Shown: positions 26,540 through 36,456 of the stretch, piece by piece
Layout: each line of letters opens with the position of its first letter
Position numbering within the stretch: the first letter of the stretch is position 1
Origin: Nocardia arizonensis
Lineage (GTDB): Bacteria > Actinomycetota > Actinomycetes > Mycobacteriales > Mycobacteriaceae
Direction of reading: 5' to 3'
Assembly: GCF_001310275.1 (NCBI RefSeq)
Contig: NZ_LGYZ01000001.1
Location: forward strand, 62,001-126,000
DNA: 64,000 bases
Notes under the pieces: generated by a model
What the model saw: only the letters and a program-made list of their open reading frames with translations
The model's database searches: none
What the model was told of the DNA's origin: nothing
Translations under genes and position numbers: made by a program

Positions 26540-26942
26540 TGCGGTCACCTATCGACTAGCCTTCTCGATAAACACTTTTGGTCGCGGCGCGTATCGCGTG
26601 CCCAGCGCGACACTCGCGAACGCCGACTCGATCCGTGACCGCGTCCGCTGCGCCGTGACGACCCTAGCGGTTCGCCGGTGTCTGCGACACCTGTCGGGTG
26701 GCGGAAATGCTCACGGTGTGGCCGATGCCCATCTTCGGCAGCCTGGACCCTGCCTGAGCGTCTCGGCCGGTACCAGGGGACCACCCGCCGGATCGTGGCG
26801 GTGGACCGATTCGAGAATTCGATCGCAGGTGCGACGGCGACATCGGTGACCGGCCGGTCGGCCTCGCCGGTTCGCCCCCCGACCCGTCGTTGACCGGGTC
26901 GGGTGCGGGCCGTAGGCTGCGCGAACAGACTCTGAGCGCCGA
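26540..26942. other. intergenic region, no gene seen
   Basis: About 400 bp between two minus-strand genes. Frames here have mixed codon composition and no ribosome site with a believable product. It should hold the promoter of the 26084-26539 gene (A/T-richer stretch near 26565-26580) and the 3' end signals of the NRPS gene, including the hairpin at 26878-26903. Confidence 0.5.
26878..26903 (-). terminator. candidate terminator of the NRPS gene
   Basis: CCCGACCCG (26878-26886) and CGGGTCGGG (26895-26903) form a perfect 9-bp GC stem with an 8-base loop, 40 bases past the stop of the NRPS gene in its direction of transcription. There is no T-run, as is usual for high-GC actinobacterial terminators. 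Confidence 0.6.
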
Positions 26943-29900
26943 TCAGCGCTGCGGCAGGAACCCGGAGACCACGAACTCGCGGACATAGGCGTCGATCGCG
27001 GCGCGGTCCACCCGGGGACAGGCGACTGCGGTACCGCCGAGGGCGCGCACGCTGTTGTCGTCGGTCCATTCGCGCTGGGCGGCGAATCCCGCGTAGTTGC
27101 CGGTGGTGAGCGCGGCCCGCACCAGGGAGTCGTCACCCGCCGCATTGCGCAGCCGGGATTCGTGTTCGAGGGCGGCGTGTACGGTCTCCAGCGCTACCGT
27201 CTCGACCGGAATCCCGTGTTCGCGCAGACTGTCCAAGACCTCGCGCACCGGCACCGGAACCCGGTTGACCAGGTGATACACCGTGTCGTCGCGATCGAGT
27301 CGGGAGATCGCCACGATCGCGGCGGCCACATAGGTCACCGGAACCAGCGAGACGGCGGCCGAACCCGTCTCCGGTGCCATTCCAAGGATCGCGGCGGCGC
27401 GGATGAGATTCCAGAACGAGTCCTCGGCGCTGTTCACACCGGCCACCGGATCGCCGCAGATCGTGCCCGGCCGGTAGATCGCCACCGGAACGCCGCGGGC
27501 GCCCGCCTGGCGGACCAATTCCTCGGCCGCCCACTTGGACCGGGCATAGCCGTTGTCGGGCAGTTCGTCGGCGCGCAGCCGCGCGGCCTCGGTGACCGTG
27601 GTCGCGGTGTCGGGGCCGACGGTCGCGCCGATGGTGGAGACGAAGTGCACCGCCTTGAGTCGCCGGGTGGTCGCCAGGCGCAGCACGGCGCGGGTGCTCT
27701 CGACATTGACCTCGCGCAGGCGCGAGTACGGATCGACATGGTTGACCCGCGCGCCGTTGTGGTAGATCGCCTCCACCGTCGTGGCCAGCCGCTCGTGATC
27801 CTCGGCGCGCAGACCGAGTCCGGGGGCCGCCAGATCGCCCGGCAGCGCGACGATACGGTCCGCGAGGTCCGTATCCCATAGCCGGAATCGGGTCAGCGCC
27901 CGGCGGATTCGGTTCCCGGCGGATTCGGCGTCCTCGGCGCGCACCACGCACCACACGCGTGCCTCGGTGCGGTCGAGCAGTTCGCGCAGCAGATGCGCGC
28001 CGAGGAAGCCGGTCGCACCGGTGAGCAGCACCTCGCGCGAATTGCCGGTCGTGGCGGGCGTGCGGCCGTCGGCGGTGATATCGGGTTCAAGGACGGCGTC
28101 GCGGGCGGGTGACGGCGCGGTGTCGGCGGCCGTGCCCCCGGCGAGATGGGCGGCCAACGCCCCGACCGTCGAGTTCGCCAGCAGCGCCGACATCGGCACA
28201 TCGCGTTCCAGACGCGCCGACAGTCGCTGGTGCAGGGTGAACGCCAGCAGCGAGGAGCCGCCGAGCTGGAAGAAATCGTCTTCGAGACCGATGGGCGACA
28301 CCCCGAGCACCTCGGCGAAGACCTCGGCGACGGCGCGTTCCAGCGGCGAGGTCGGCGGTGCGCCGACGCGCGGGGCGAAGACCGGATCCGGCAGCGCCGC
28401 GCGATCGAGCTTCCCGCTGGTGTTGACCGGGAATTCGGTCAACACCACGACCGCCGCGGGCACCATATAGGCGGGCAAGGTGCGAGAGACCGCGCGCCGC
28501 AGGGCTTCCGGGTCGACGGCGGCGTCCGCGCCGGGCACCACATAGCCGATGATCCGGTCGCCCGCCTCCGAGCCGCGCACCGTGACCGCCGCCTGACCCA
28601 CCGTGGGATCGGCGAGCAGGGCGGATTCGATTTCGCCGAGTTCGATGCGGTGCCCGCGCACCTTGACCTGGAAATCCGTGCGTCCCAGATAGTCGAGAGC
28701 GCCCTCGGGATTCCAGCGCACCAGATCGCCGGTGCGATACATTCGCGCGCCGCCAGGGGCGAGGGGGTGGGCGACGAATCGGCCCGCGGTGAGCGCGGGC
28801 GCGCCGTGATAGCCGCGGGCCAGCTGGATGCCGGACAGGTAGAGTTCGCCCACCGCGCCGATCGGCACCGGCCGCAGTCGCTCATCGAGGACGTGGCAGT
28901 CCGAATTCCATTCCGGCACACCGATAGGCACCGCCGCCGCGGCCAGGTCGGCGGACCGCACCCGATGTTCGGTGATACTCACCGCGGCCTCGGTCGGGCC
29001 GTACAGATTGTGGATCTCGGCGGCACAGATCGCGTCGAAGGCCGCCGCGGTCTCCGGCGGCAGCGCCTCGCCGATCACGAATATCGCCCGCAGCGAGGCC
29101 AATTCGGCGGCGGTGGCCTGCGCGGCGAACACCGAAAGCATCGACGGCACGAAATCGGTGAGGGTGATGTGGTGCTCGGCGATGGCGCGAGCCAGCGCCG
29201 CCGGATCGCGATGATCGTCGGGGCCCGCCAGCACCAGGGTCGCGCCCGCGCGCACCGGCAGGAAATACCCCCACAGCGAGACGTCGAAGGTCGCCGGGGT
29301 CTTGTGCAGATAGCGGTCGTGCGCGTCGACGCCGTAGGTCTCGTGCATCCAGACGAGCTGGTTGACGATGGCGTCGTGGGTCACCACGACACCCTTGGGC
29401 CGTCCGGTGGAGCCGGAGGTGTAGATGACGTAGGCCGGATGTCCGGCGCGCAGCGGCATCGTGCGCTCGGCGTCGCGAACGGGCTCGGGACTCGTCCCCG
29501 ATAGGTCGAGGGCGTCGATCGCGACGGCCTCGGTCACGGTGAAATCGTCGGCGAGTGTGGTGAGTACGCGGCGCGGGGCGGCGGCGGAGAGCACATAGCC
29601 GATGCGTTCGGCCGGATGGTCGGGATCGATCGGTACCCAGCAGCCGCCCGCCGCGAGTACGGCGTACATCGCCACGACCTGATCCACGGACCGGCGCATG
29701 GCGATGGCGACGACGGTCTCCGGTCCGACGCCGTCGGCGATGAGCCTGCGCGCCAGGCGATTCGCGCGCGCGTGCAGTTCGGCGTAGGTCAACGACACCG
29801 AACCATCCGTGACCGCCGTGACATCCGGGCGGGCCGCGGCCTGACGCTCGAGTGCGGTGTGCAGGAATTCGGCGGGGACGGGTCGCCGTGAACCGGATGC

Positions 29901-32900
29901 CCAGCCGTCGAGGCGATCACGTTCGGCCGGGGTGATGATGTCGAGGTCACCGACGGCGGCGTCGGGGTCGGCGGCCACCTCGTGCAGTACCCGCAGATAG
30001 CCGTCCAGGAATCGCTGCACCGTCGGTTCGTCGAAAAGGTCTGTGGCGTAGCAGAACCGGATGACGATGGGGCCGGGTCCGCCGTCCACGCCCACGGTGT
30101 CGACCACGACGATATGCAGGTCGGTCTTGGCCGTCGTGGCCTCGACGTCGACGAAGGACAGATCCAGCCCCGGCAGTTCCAGGCCGGCCTGCGCGAAGTT
30201 CTGGAACGCGAAGCCGACCTGATAGAGGGGGTGGCGGCCGGGAGAGCGCACCGGGTCGACCGCGTCGACGATGTGCTCGAACGGCGCCTCGGCGTGGGCG
30301 AAGTTCGACAGGTCACGGTCGCGGGCTCGACGCAGCAGATCGGCGAAACCCTCCTGCGCCACGACCGTCGTGCGCGAGACCGTGGTGTTGACGAACATGC
30401 CGACGACCTGGTCCAACGCGGGTTCGGCCCGATTGGTCATCGGCACGCCGATGGCGATGTCGGAGGTGCCCGACAGGCGCGCCAGCAGCACCGCCAGCGC
30501 CGTGCGCATCACCATGAACAGCGTCGCGCGCTGTGCGCGCGCCACCGCGAGCAGATCGCGGTGCAGTTCGGCGGAGGTCGTGCGCTGGGCCGCGGCGCCG
30601 CGCAGTGACGCGACGGGCGGTCGGGGGCGGTCCGAGGGCAGATCCAATTCGTCGGGGAGACCGGCCAATTCGGTGGTCCAGTAGTCCAGCTGCCGGGCCA
30701 GGGTCGAGGTCGGATCGGTGCGCTCGCCCAATACCTCGCGCTGCCACAGCGCGTAATCGGCGTATTGCACCTCGAGCTGACGCCACGCGGGCGCGGCTCC
30801 CGCGCGCCGTGCGGTGTAGGCGGTGGCGATATCCGCGGCGAGCGGCGCCAGCGACGACCCGTCGGCGCAGATGTGGTGCACGGTGAAGACCAGGACGTAA
30901 CCGTCCTCGGTGCGCAGCAGGTCGATGCGCAGCGGCACCTCGGCGGCGACGTCGAAGCCGCGCCCGAGGATTTCGCGCACCCGGTCGTCGACGGCCGCGG
31001 CCGCGATCTCCTGCACCGTTACCTCGCCGAGCACGTCGGCGACGTCGAGCACTTCCTGACGGGGGCCGTCGTCGTCGGCCGGGTAGCGGGTCCGCAACGA
31101 TTCGTGGCGGGCGACGGTATCGGCGAATGCGGCGCGCAGCGCGTCGATATCGACCTGGTCGTGCGCGACGCGCAAGGCGAAGCCGATATTGTCCACCGAG
31201 GACGCGGTGTCGAACTGGTTGCGAAGCCAGAACCGCAATTGCGAGGGGGACAACGGAATACGGTCCGGCCGTGGCCGGGCGGCCAGCGCCGGACGCGCGC
31301 TGTCGAAGCGCTGCGACTGGATGGCATTGGCCAGATCGGCGACGGTGGGATGGTCGAAGACCAGCCGCGCCGGGATCTGTAGTCGGCAGGTCTCGCTCAG
31401 TCGCGCCGCGACCTGCGTCGCCAGAATCGAATTGCCGCCCGCGGCGAAGAAATCCGAATCGGCCCCGATCAGTTCGCGGCCGAGCACGTGGGCGAAGACG
31501 GCGGCGACCAGTTCCTCCCCGAGTCCCGACAGCCGGCGCGAGGTCCGCTGTTCGGTGACCGTCGCCCGCAGCGCGGCGCGATCGGTCTTCCCGGTGGGCG
31601 TCAGCGGAATACGGTCGACCACGGTGATCGAGGCGGGCACCATGAAACGCGGGAGCCGTCCCGCCAGTTCGCTCGCCAGGTCCGCGGGGACCGGGCGCAG
31701 GTCGGGCGCGGACTCGACGAAGGCGGCCAGTTCGGTATCGCCCGCGGCGGTCTTGCGGTCCACGGTGACCGCGGACCGCACCCCGGGCAAGGTGGCGAGC
31801 GCCGCGTCGATCTCGCCGAGTTCGACGCGGAAGCCGCGGACCTTGACCTGGTCGTCGCCGCGGCCGAGGTATTCGAGTTCGCCGCAGGCGTTCCAGCGCA
31901 CCAGATCGCCCGTGCGGTACACGCGCGCGCCCGGTTCGCCGTGCGGATCGGCGACGAAGCGCGCGGCCGTGAGATCGGCGCGGCCGCGGTAGCCGCGGGC
32001 CACCGCGGGTCCGCAAAGATACAGTTCGCCCGCCACGCCGACCCCGACCAGCCGCAACCTGGTGTCGAGCACCCGCAGGCGCACGCCGGGCACCGCGGAC
32101 CCGATCGTCACCGGCATGCCCGCGCTCAGCGGTGCGCTGATGGTGGCCGCGATGGTGGACTCGGTGGGTCCGTAGGCATTGTGGAACCGGCGTCCGCCGA
32201 AGGCCCAGCGGCGTACCAGCGCGGGCGGACAGGGTTCGCCGCCGACGATCACCACGCGCAACGCGGCCAGTCCGGCCGGTTCGATCGAGGCCAGCGCCGA
32301 GGGAGTCAGGAAGGCGTGGGTGACCCGGTGCTCGGTCAGCAACGACACCAGTTCCGCGCCGCCGTAGACCGTCGGCGGCGCGATCACCAGGGTCGCGGAC
32401 GGGCCGAAGGCCAGCAGCATCTCGAGGATGGAGGCATCGAAGCTGGGGGAGGCGAAGTGCAGCACCCGGTCGGCGGCGGTAACGGCGAAGCGGCTGATCT
32501 GTTCGCCGCAGAGCGCGGCGAGTCCGGCGTGGGTGACCGTGACACCCTTCGGGTTGCCGGTGGACCCCGAAGTGTAGATGACATAGGCCGGGTTGGCGAC
32601 CCGTGCCTGCGCGGCCTGGTCGAGGTAGGACAGCGGACTTGTCGGTTCCTCGGCGCAACGGGCGAGCAAGGCGGGATCGTCGAGCCCCAACCACTCGATA
32701 TCGGCGGGCAGGGTCTCGCGATGTGCGTTCGTGGTCAGTCCCAGTGTCGCGCCGCAGTCGCGCACCTGGAATTCGATCCGCGCGCGGGGGAAGCCGGGAT
32801 CGATGGGGACGAACGCCGCGCCGGTCTTGGCCACCGCCCAGATCGCGAGTATCGATTCGATCGAGCGCGCCACGGCGACGACCACGGCTCGCTCGGGACC

Positions 32901-33116
32901 GGCATCGAGGGTCAGCAACACTCTGGCAAGCTGTGAGGAGCGGGCATCGAGCTCACGATAGGTGAGCGTGCGTTCGCCATCGATGACCGCGACGCCATCG
33001 GGATTGGTCTCGGCGGCAGCGGCCAGCAATATTGCGAGGGTCGGTACCTGCGCCTCCGCGCGGCGCCGCGGTCGGGCCCGGCGCGACGACGCGGCTCGTT
33101 GCACACCACTTGTCAC
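26943..33116 (-). CDS. two-module nonribosomal peptide synthetase, A-T-C-A-T-R
   Basis: 2057 residues. Domains in order: adenylation 1 (about 25-505; YTSGSTGNPKG near 180), carrier 1 (GGNS near 560), condensation (about 615-1040; intact HHICADG near 746-752), adenylation 2 (about 1075-1545; YTSGSTGRPKG near 1233), carrier 2 (GGSS near 1620), and a C-terminal NAD(P)H thioester reductase (LTGATGFLGAHLL near 1700; catalytic Tyr and Lys in YARSK near 1857). The enzyme should join two amino acids and release the dipeptide as an aldehyde or alcohol. By eye the A1 pocket is hydrophobic (D-A-L-F-I-G-A-I-A) and A2 recalls Ser-type pockets but with changes (D-V-W-D-F-I-L-V-S), so substrates are not predicted firmly. 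No MbtH, carrier-activating transferase or tailoring gene is adjacent. GTG start with AGGCGGG. Confidence 0.92.
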   Translation of the reverse strand: MTSGVQRAASSRRARPRRRAEAQVPTLAILLAAAAETNPDGVAVIDGERTLTYRELDARSSQLARVLLTLDAGPERAVVVAVARSIESILAIWAVAKTGAAFVPIDPGFPRARIEFQVRDCGATLGLTTNAHRETLPADIEWLGLDDPALLARCAEEPTSPLSYLDQAAQARVANPAYVIYTSGSTGNPKGVTVTHAGLAALCGEQISRFAVTAADRVLHFASPSFDASILEMLLAFGPSATLVIAPPTVYGGAELVSLLTEHRVTHAFLTPSALASIEPAGLAALRVVIVGGEPCPPALVRRWAFGGRRFHNAYGPTESTIAATISAPLSAGMPVTIGSAVPGVRLRVLDTRLRLVGVGVAGELYLCGPAVARGYRGRADLTAARFVADPHGEPGARVYRTGDLVRWNACGELEYLGRGDDQVKVRGFRVELGEIDAALATLPGVRSAVTVDRKTAAGDTELAAFVESAPDLRPVPADLASELAGRLPRFMVPASITVVDRIPLTPTGKTDRAALRATVTEQRTSRRLSGLGEELVAAVFAHVLGRELIGADSDFFAAGGNSILATQVAARLSETCRLQIPARLVFDHPTVADLANAIQSQRFDSARPALAARPRPDRIPLSPSQLRFWLRNQFDTASSVDNIGFALRVAHDQVDIDALRAAFADTVARHESLRTRYPADDDGPRQEVLDVADVLGEVTVQEIAAAAVDDRVREILGRGFDVAAEVPLRIDLLRTEDGYVLVFTVHHICADGSSLAPLAADIATAYTARRAGAAPAWRQLEVQYADYALWQREVLGERTDPTSTLARQLDYWTTELAGLPDELDLPSDRPRPPVASLRGAAAQRTTSAELHRDLLAVARAQRATLFMVMRTALAVLLARLSGTSDIAIGVPMTNRAEPALDQVVGMFVNTTVSRTTVVAQEGFADLLRRARDRDLSNFAHAEAPFEHIVDAVDPVRSPGRHPLYQVGFAFQNFAQAGLELPGLDLSFVDVEATTAKTDLHIVVVDTVGVDGGPGPIVIRFCYATDLFDEPTVQRFLDGYLRVLHEVAADPDAAVGDLDIITPAERDRLDGWASGSRRPVPAEFLHTALERQAAARPDVTAVTDGSVSLTYAELHARANRLARRLIADGVGPETVVAIAMRRSVDQVVAMYAVLAAGGCWVPIDPDHPAERIGYVLSAAAPRRVLTTLADDFTVTEAVAIDALDLSGTSPEPVRDAERTMPLRAGHPAYVIYTSGSTGRPKGVVVTHDAIVNQLVWMHETYGVDAHDRYLHKTPATFDVSLWGYFLPVRAGATLVLAGPDDHRDPAALARAIAEHHITLTDFVPSMLSVFAAQATAAELASLRAIFVIGEALPPETAAAFDAICAAEIHNLYGPTEAAVSITEHRVRSADLAAAAVPIGVPEWNSDCHVLDERLRPVPIGAVGELYLSGIQLARGYHGAPALTAGRFVAHPLAPGGARMYRTGDLVRWNPEGALDYLGRTDFQVKVRGHRIELGEIESALLADPTVGQAAVTVRGSEAGDRIIGYVVPGADAAVDPEALRRAVSRTLPAYMVPAAVVVLTEFPVNTSGKLDRAALPDPVFAPRVGAPPTSPLERAVAEVFAEVLGVSPIGLEDDFFQLGGSSLLAFTLHQRLSARLERDVPMSALLANSTVGALAAHLAGGTAADTAPSPARDAVLEPDITADGRTPATTGNSREVLLTGATGFLGAHLLRELLDRTEARVWCVVRAEDAESAGNRIRRALTRFRLWDTDLADRIVALPGDLAAPGLGLRAEDHERLATTVEAIYHNGARVNHVDPYSRLREVNVESTRAVLRLATTRRLKAVHFVSTIGATVGPDTATTVTEAARLRADELPDNGYARSKWAAEELVRQAGARGVPVAIYRPGTICGDPVAGVNSAEDSFWNLIRAAAILGMAPETGSAAVSLVPVTYVAAAIVAISRLDRDDTVYHLVNRVPVPVREVLDSLREHGIPVETVALETVHAALEHESRLRNAAGDDSLVRAALTTGNYAGFAAQREWTDDNSVRALGGTAVACPRVDRAAIDAYVREFVVSGFLPQR

Positions 33117-33392
33117 GTTGTGTCCCGCCTAGAACGAACTGCTGAGCGGGCCGATGCTACAACGCGCGGCGGTGTGATGTCATCGTCGGGGCGGTCCGTT
33201 CAGCCGCCCATACCGTTTCCGTTCAGAATTTCGGACCGAGTCGGTGCGCTCCGCGACGACCCTCCCACGCTCGGTCGATCGCATCCCGACCGCCGCGATC
33301 ACCGTCACCGACAGCACGGTCACCGGTTCGAGCGGATCCCCGCGGCGGGGTCTGTGAACGGCTTGTCCGAATCCGGATCGACCGCGGTGGAA

Positions 33393-34118
33393 TCAGATTC
33401 CGTATTTCCGCGTGGCGTGCGCGACGATCTCGTCGAGCCGCGCGTGGTGCGCGCCCTTCCAGTACGCCTGTCCGCATTCCACGCACTGGGCGAAGGTGTC
33501 GTAGGTCGCCTCGGTGCTGCCGGGCAGCTGACCGCGCATGGACTCCTTGTCCGCCGCGCGCAGCGCCCCGTTGCAGGCCGTGCAGCGCGTCCACGGCGCC
33601 AGCCGCGGCGCGAACCGGGACAGTACGTCGTCGAGTTGTTCGGCGGGTCGGTGGCTGTAGATGTAGGCGCCCGCGAAGATTACGCGTCTGCGCAGCAGTC
33701 CGCGGTCGCGCGAGAGCAGCACGCGGCGTTCGCCCACCGACCGCGCGGCCAGCGCCGCGTCGCCGATATCGGGATTCTCGTAGGCGGCGTCGACACCGAG
33801 CAGCCGTAGCCGCCGCGCCAGCGTGCCGAGGTGGATGTCGAGCAGGAAGCGCAGCGGTTCGGCGCGGCGTTGTGGACGGGTGACCGCGCGCACCAGAATC
33901 GATGTGCCCGCGGCGGGGATGTGCGCCGGGCCCGTCGCGCGGCCGTCGACCACGAGTTCGCCCACCTCGGTCAGCGGCACGCCCAGCGACTCCACCAGAT
34001 GTCCCAGCGTCGAGACCCCGTCCGAGCGGACCGTGATCACGCGCCCCCGCCGCGCCGCGCCGAGGAACAGCTCCAGTTCGCTCGCGAAGCCGATGGTGAT
34101 CTCCCCGGTATCCACCAC
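33393..34118 (-). CDS. Mut7-C RNase-domain protein with N-terminal ubiquitin-like domain
   Basis: 241 residues. The first ~80 form a beta-grasp (ThiS/ubiquitin-like) domain ending ILVRAVTRPQ. The second part is the Mut7-C PIN-like domain: RFLLDIHLGTLARRLRLLGVDAAY (opening RFLLDIHLG), VLLSRDRGLLRR, then a four-cysteine zinc ribbon (CTACNGAL and CVECGQAYWKG). Homologues of exonuclease mut-7 carry this C-terminal domain and it is predicted to be an RNase. The start is the GTG at 34118. It stands alone between the NRPS and the cyclic di-GMP gene. Confidence 0.85.
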   Translation of the reverse strand: MVDTGEITIGFASELELFLGAARRGRVITVRSDGVSTLGHLVESLGVPLTEVGELVVDGRATGPAHIPAAGTSILVRAVTRPQRRAEPLRFLLDIHLGTLARRLRLLGVDAAYENPDIGDAALAARSVGERRVLLSRDRGLLRRRVIFAGAYIYSHRPAEQLDDVLSRFAPRLAPWTRCTACNGALRAADKESMRGQLPGSTEATYDTFAQCVECGQAYWKGAHHARLDEIVAHATRKYGI

Positions 34119-34172
34119 GCCAGCATGCCGGCGCGGCGGCGTTCGCGCTCTGTCTATTTTCGCACGGCGGCG

Positions 34173-36293
34173 TCAGCGCGAGGACTCGACCGCGGGTTCG
34201 GCGAGCAGGTCGGTGATGCGGTGGGCGGGCATGGGCCGATGGAAATGCCACCCCTGGGCGGTATCGCATCCGAGCGCGTGCAGACGTTCGGCCTGGAAGC
34301 CGGTTTCCACGCATTCGGCGGTGACGGTGAGCCCGAGCGCGTGGGTGAGACCGATAATGGTTTCCAGCACCAGCAGATCGGTGCGATTCACCGTTTCCGG
34401 CGTGCGGATGCGCTGGACGAACGGGCCCGCGAGTTTGACCACGTGCAGCGGGAGTTGGCCCAGATAGGCGAGATTCGAGTACCCGGTGCCGAAGTCGTCG
34501 ATCGCGATGCGCACGCCATCCTCGGCAAGGGTGCGCAGTGCCTCCAACGGTCTGCCGGTGGTCTCCATGAAGGTGCGTTCGGTCAGTTCCAGCTGGAGCC
34601 GGTCCGGGGGGATGCCGGTATCGGCGATGATCCGCTGCACCCGGTCCAGCCAGGTCGGATCGGAGACCTCGGCGGCGGAGACATTCACGCTGACGGTCGG
34701 GGCGTGCTCGGGGAAGCGGTCGTACCAGCGTCTGCTGTCGTGGCAGGCGAGTTCGAGGACAAGGGCGCCGAGCGCGTCGATGTGGCCGTTGTCCTCCGCG
34801 AGGTCGACGAAGCGGCCCGGCGGCAGGACTCCCAGTTCAGGATGTCGCCAGCGCACCAGCGCCTCCACGGCGACCAGCCCGCGATCGGGCAGCGACACGA
34901 TCGGCTGATAGTCCAGGAAGAATTCGCCGCGAGTGAAGGAGGCGGGCATGGCCGCCGACAGTTCGGCGCGGGTGTGCTCGCGGCGACCGCGATCGGGATC
35001 GAACACCGCGAAACGGTCGCGCCCGGCGGATTTGGCCCAGTACATGGTGGTGTCGGCGGCCTGGAGCAGTTCGTCGGCGGTGGCGTGCTGATCGCGATCC
35101 TCCACCACCCCGATGCTCGCGGTGACCGTCAGGTGGCGGCCGTGCACGTCGAACGGTCTGGCCAGCGCGTCGAGTACGGTGCGGGCCAGCCCCGCGACCT
35201 CGCCCGGCGTTCGCGGATACGGAATGAGGATGACGAATTCGTCGCCGCCCATGCGCGCCACGAGCTGCCCCGGCAGCGCCGCGCAGGCGCTGAGGCGGGC
35301 CGCGGCCTGCACGAGCAGTTCATCGCCCGCGGCGTGGCCGAAGGTGTCGTTGACGCTCTTGAAGTGGTCGAGATCGACGTAGCATAGGCCGACCCGGGCG
35401 GCCGGATCGGCGTATGCGGCGCGCAGCGCGTCGAAGAAGCGCGAGCGATTGGGCAGGCCGGTGAGCTGATCGTGGTTGGCGCGGTAGTCCAGGCGCTCGC
35501 GCAGGGCGCGGCGTTCGGAGATGTCCTCCACCAGCACCAGCGTGTACTGCGGTTTGCCGCAGGTGTCCCGGATGAGCGAGACATTGAGATTGGTCCACAC
35601 CGCGTGCCCGTCGCGATGCGCGTACGCCTTCTCCACCTGGACGTTGTCGACCTCGCCGCGCAACAGCGCCGAATACAGCTCCCACATGCCGGGCGCGTCG
35701 TCGGGATGGGTGAGGTCGGCGACCGACATCGCGCACATGTCCTCCGGCCGGTAGCCGAGCATGCGCGCGAAGGCGGCGTTCACCTCGATGATGCGCCCCG
35801 CCATATTGGACAGCCCGGTGCCGATGCCCGCCTGGGCGAAGACGGCGCGCAGGCGGGCTTCGCTGGCGCGCAACTGTTCTTCCGCGGCGCGGCGCGCGGT
35901 GATCTCGGCGGCGCGCACACTCTCCTGTTCGGTGAGCAGCCAGCCGCGGAACGCCCGGAGGTAGCCGGTGCTGAAGGCGGCGAGCAGATCGGCGCGCCCG
36001 GTCCCGAAGTACTGGGCGAGGACCGCGACGCTGCGGCCGAGTACGTCGTTGCCGACGAAATGCGAACCGGCCAAACGCGCCCCGACCGCGGCGACCCTAT
36101 CGGTGGGGGTCGGCGCGCAGGCCGCGGACTCGACGAGTTCCCGTGCCAACTCCGTCAGCAGCTCGTGTGCTTCGGCCGCGCTCATCGGCACGATGTGATC
36201 ACGAGCCCCTTCTCGCAGCGCTGCCGACCAACGGCCTGCGAGGTCGGCGTGCGGGCCGACAGGATGTGGTGCGGGCCCGGCATCCCATCCCAT
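34173..36293 (-). CDS. PAS-GGDEF-EAL cyclic di-GMP enzyme
   Basis: 706 residues. N-terminal helical domain (about 30-150, homologous to that of the 16990-18285 protein), PAS (about 155-280, LRAVFAQAGIGTGLSN), GGDEF (about 290-440; ARMGGDEFVIL intact) and EAL (about 455-700; VEALVRWRHP, LELTERTF, IDDFGTGYSNL present; AECVET in place of the usual AEGVET). Both synthesis and breakdown of cyclic di-GMP are therefore possible. The ATG at 36293 lacks a ribosome site but lies 8 bases after a TAGTAT -10-like box, consistent with a leaderless transcript. It is divergent from a DUF574 methyltransferase gene. Confidence 0.88.
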   Translation of the reverse strand: MGWDAGPAPHPVGPHADLAGRWSAALREGARDHIVPMSAAEAHELLTELARELVESAACAPTPTDRVAAVGARLAGSHFVGNDVLGRSVAVLAQYFGTGRADLLAAFSTGYLRAFRGWLLTEQESVRAAEITARRAAEEQLRASEARLRAVFAQAGIGTGLSNMAGRIIEVNAAFARMLGYRPEDMCAMSVADLTHPDDAPGMWELYSALLRGEVDNVQVEKAYAHRDGHAVWTNLNVSLIRDTCGKPQYTLVLVEDISERRALRERLDYRANHDQLTGLPNRSRFFDALRAAYADPAARVGLCYVDLDHFKSVNDTFGHAAGDELLVQAAARLSACAALPGQLVARMGGDEFVILIPYPRTPGEVAGLARTVLDALARPFDVHGRHLTVTASIGVVEDRDQHATADELLQAADTTMYWAKSAGRDRFAVFDPDRGRREHTRAELSAAMPASFTRGEFFLDYQPIVSLPDRGLVAVEALVRWRHPELGVLPPGRFVDLAEDNGHIDALGALVLELACHDSRRWYDRFPEHAPTVSVNVSAAEVSDPTWLDRVQRIIADTGIPPDRLQLELTERTFMETTGRPLEALRTLAEDGVRIAIDDFGTGYSNLAYLGQLPLHVVKLAGPFVQRIRTPETVNRTDLLVLETIIGLTHALGLTVTAECVETGFQAERLHALGCDTAQGWHFHRPMPAHRITDLLAEPAVESSR

Positions 36294-36317
36294 GGGGAAA
36301 CATACTAGTGGACATAT

Positions 36318-36335
36318 TCGGTCCCGGTGGACCGA
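36318..36335. promoter_or_regulatory. 18-bp palindrome in the divergent promoter region
   Basis: TCGGTCC (36318-36324), CGGT, GGACCGA (36329-36335) is a perfect inverted repeat just upstream of the TAGTAT box proposed for the GGDEF-EAL gene and about 120 bases before the methyltransferase ATG. It could be a shared operator for the two divergent genes. Confidence 0.45.
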
Positions 36336-36456
36336 CTGTGTCATGCGGTACTCGCGCGCCCGCCGCGCCGCCGGATCGACCGAGGTGGGATACGATGCAC
36401 ACGCCGATGCGCGGCATCGGTGAAACAGGGGCGGCGCGAGAGGATTTGGCGATCCG

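Noticed and set aside
28146..29504. Long plus-strand frames across the NRPS gene
   Set aside because: They are antisense to adenylation and carrier domains with intact motifs and have compositions typical of shadow frames.
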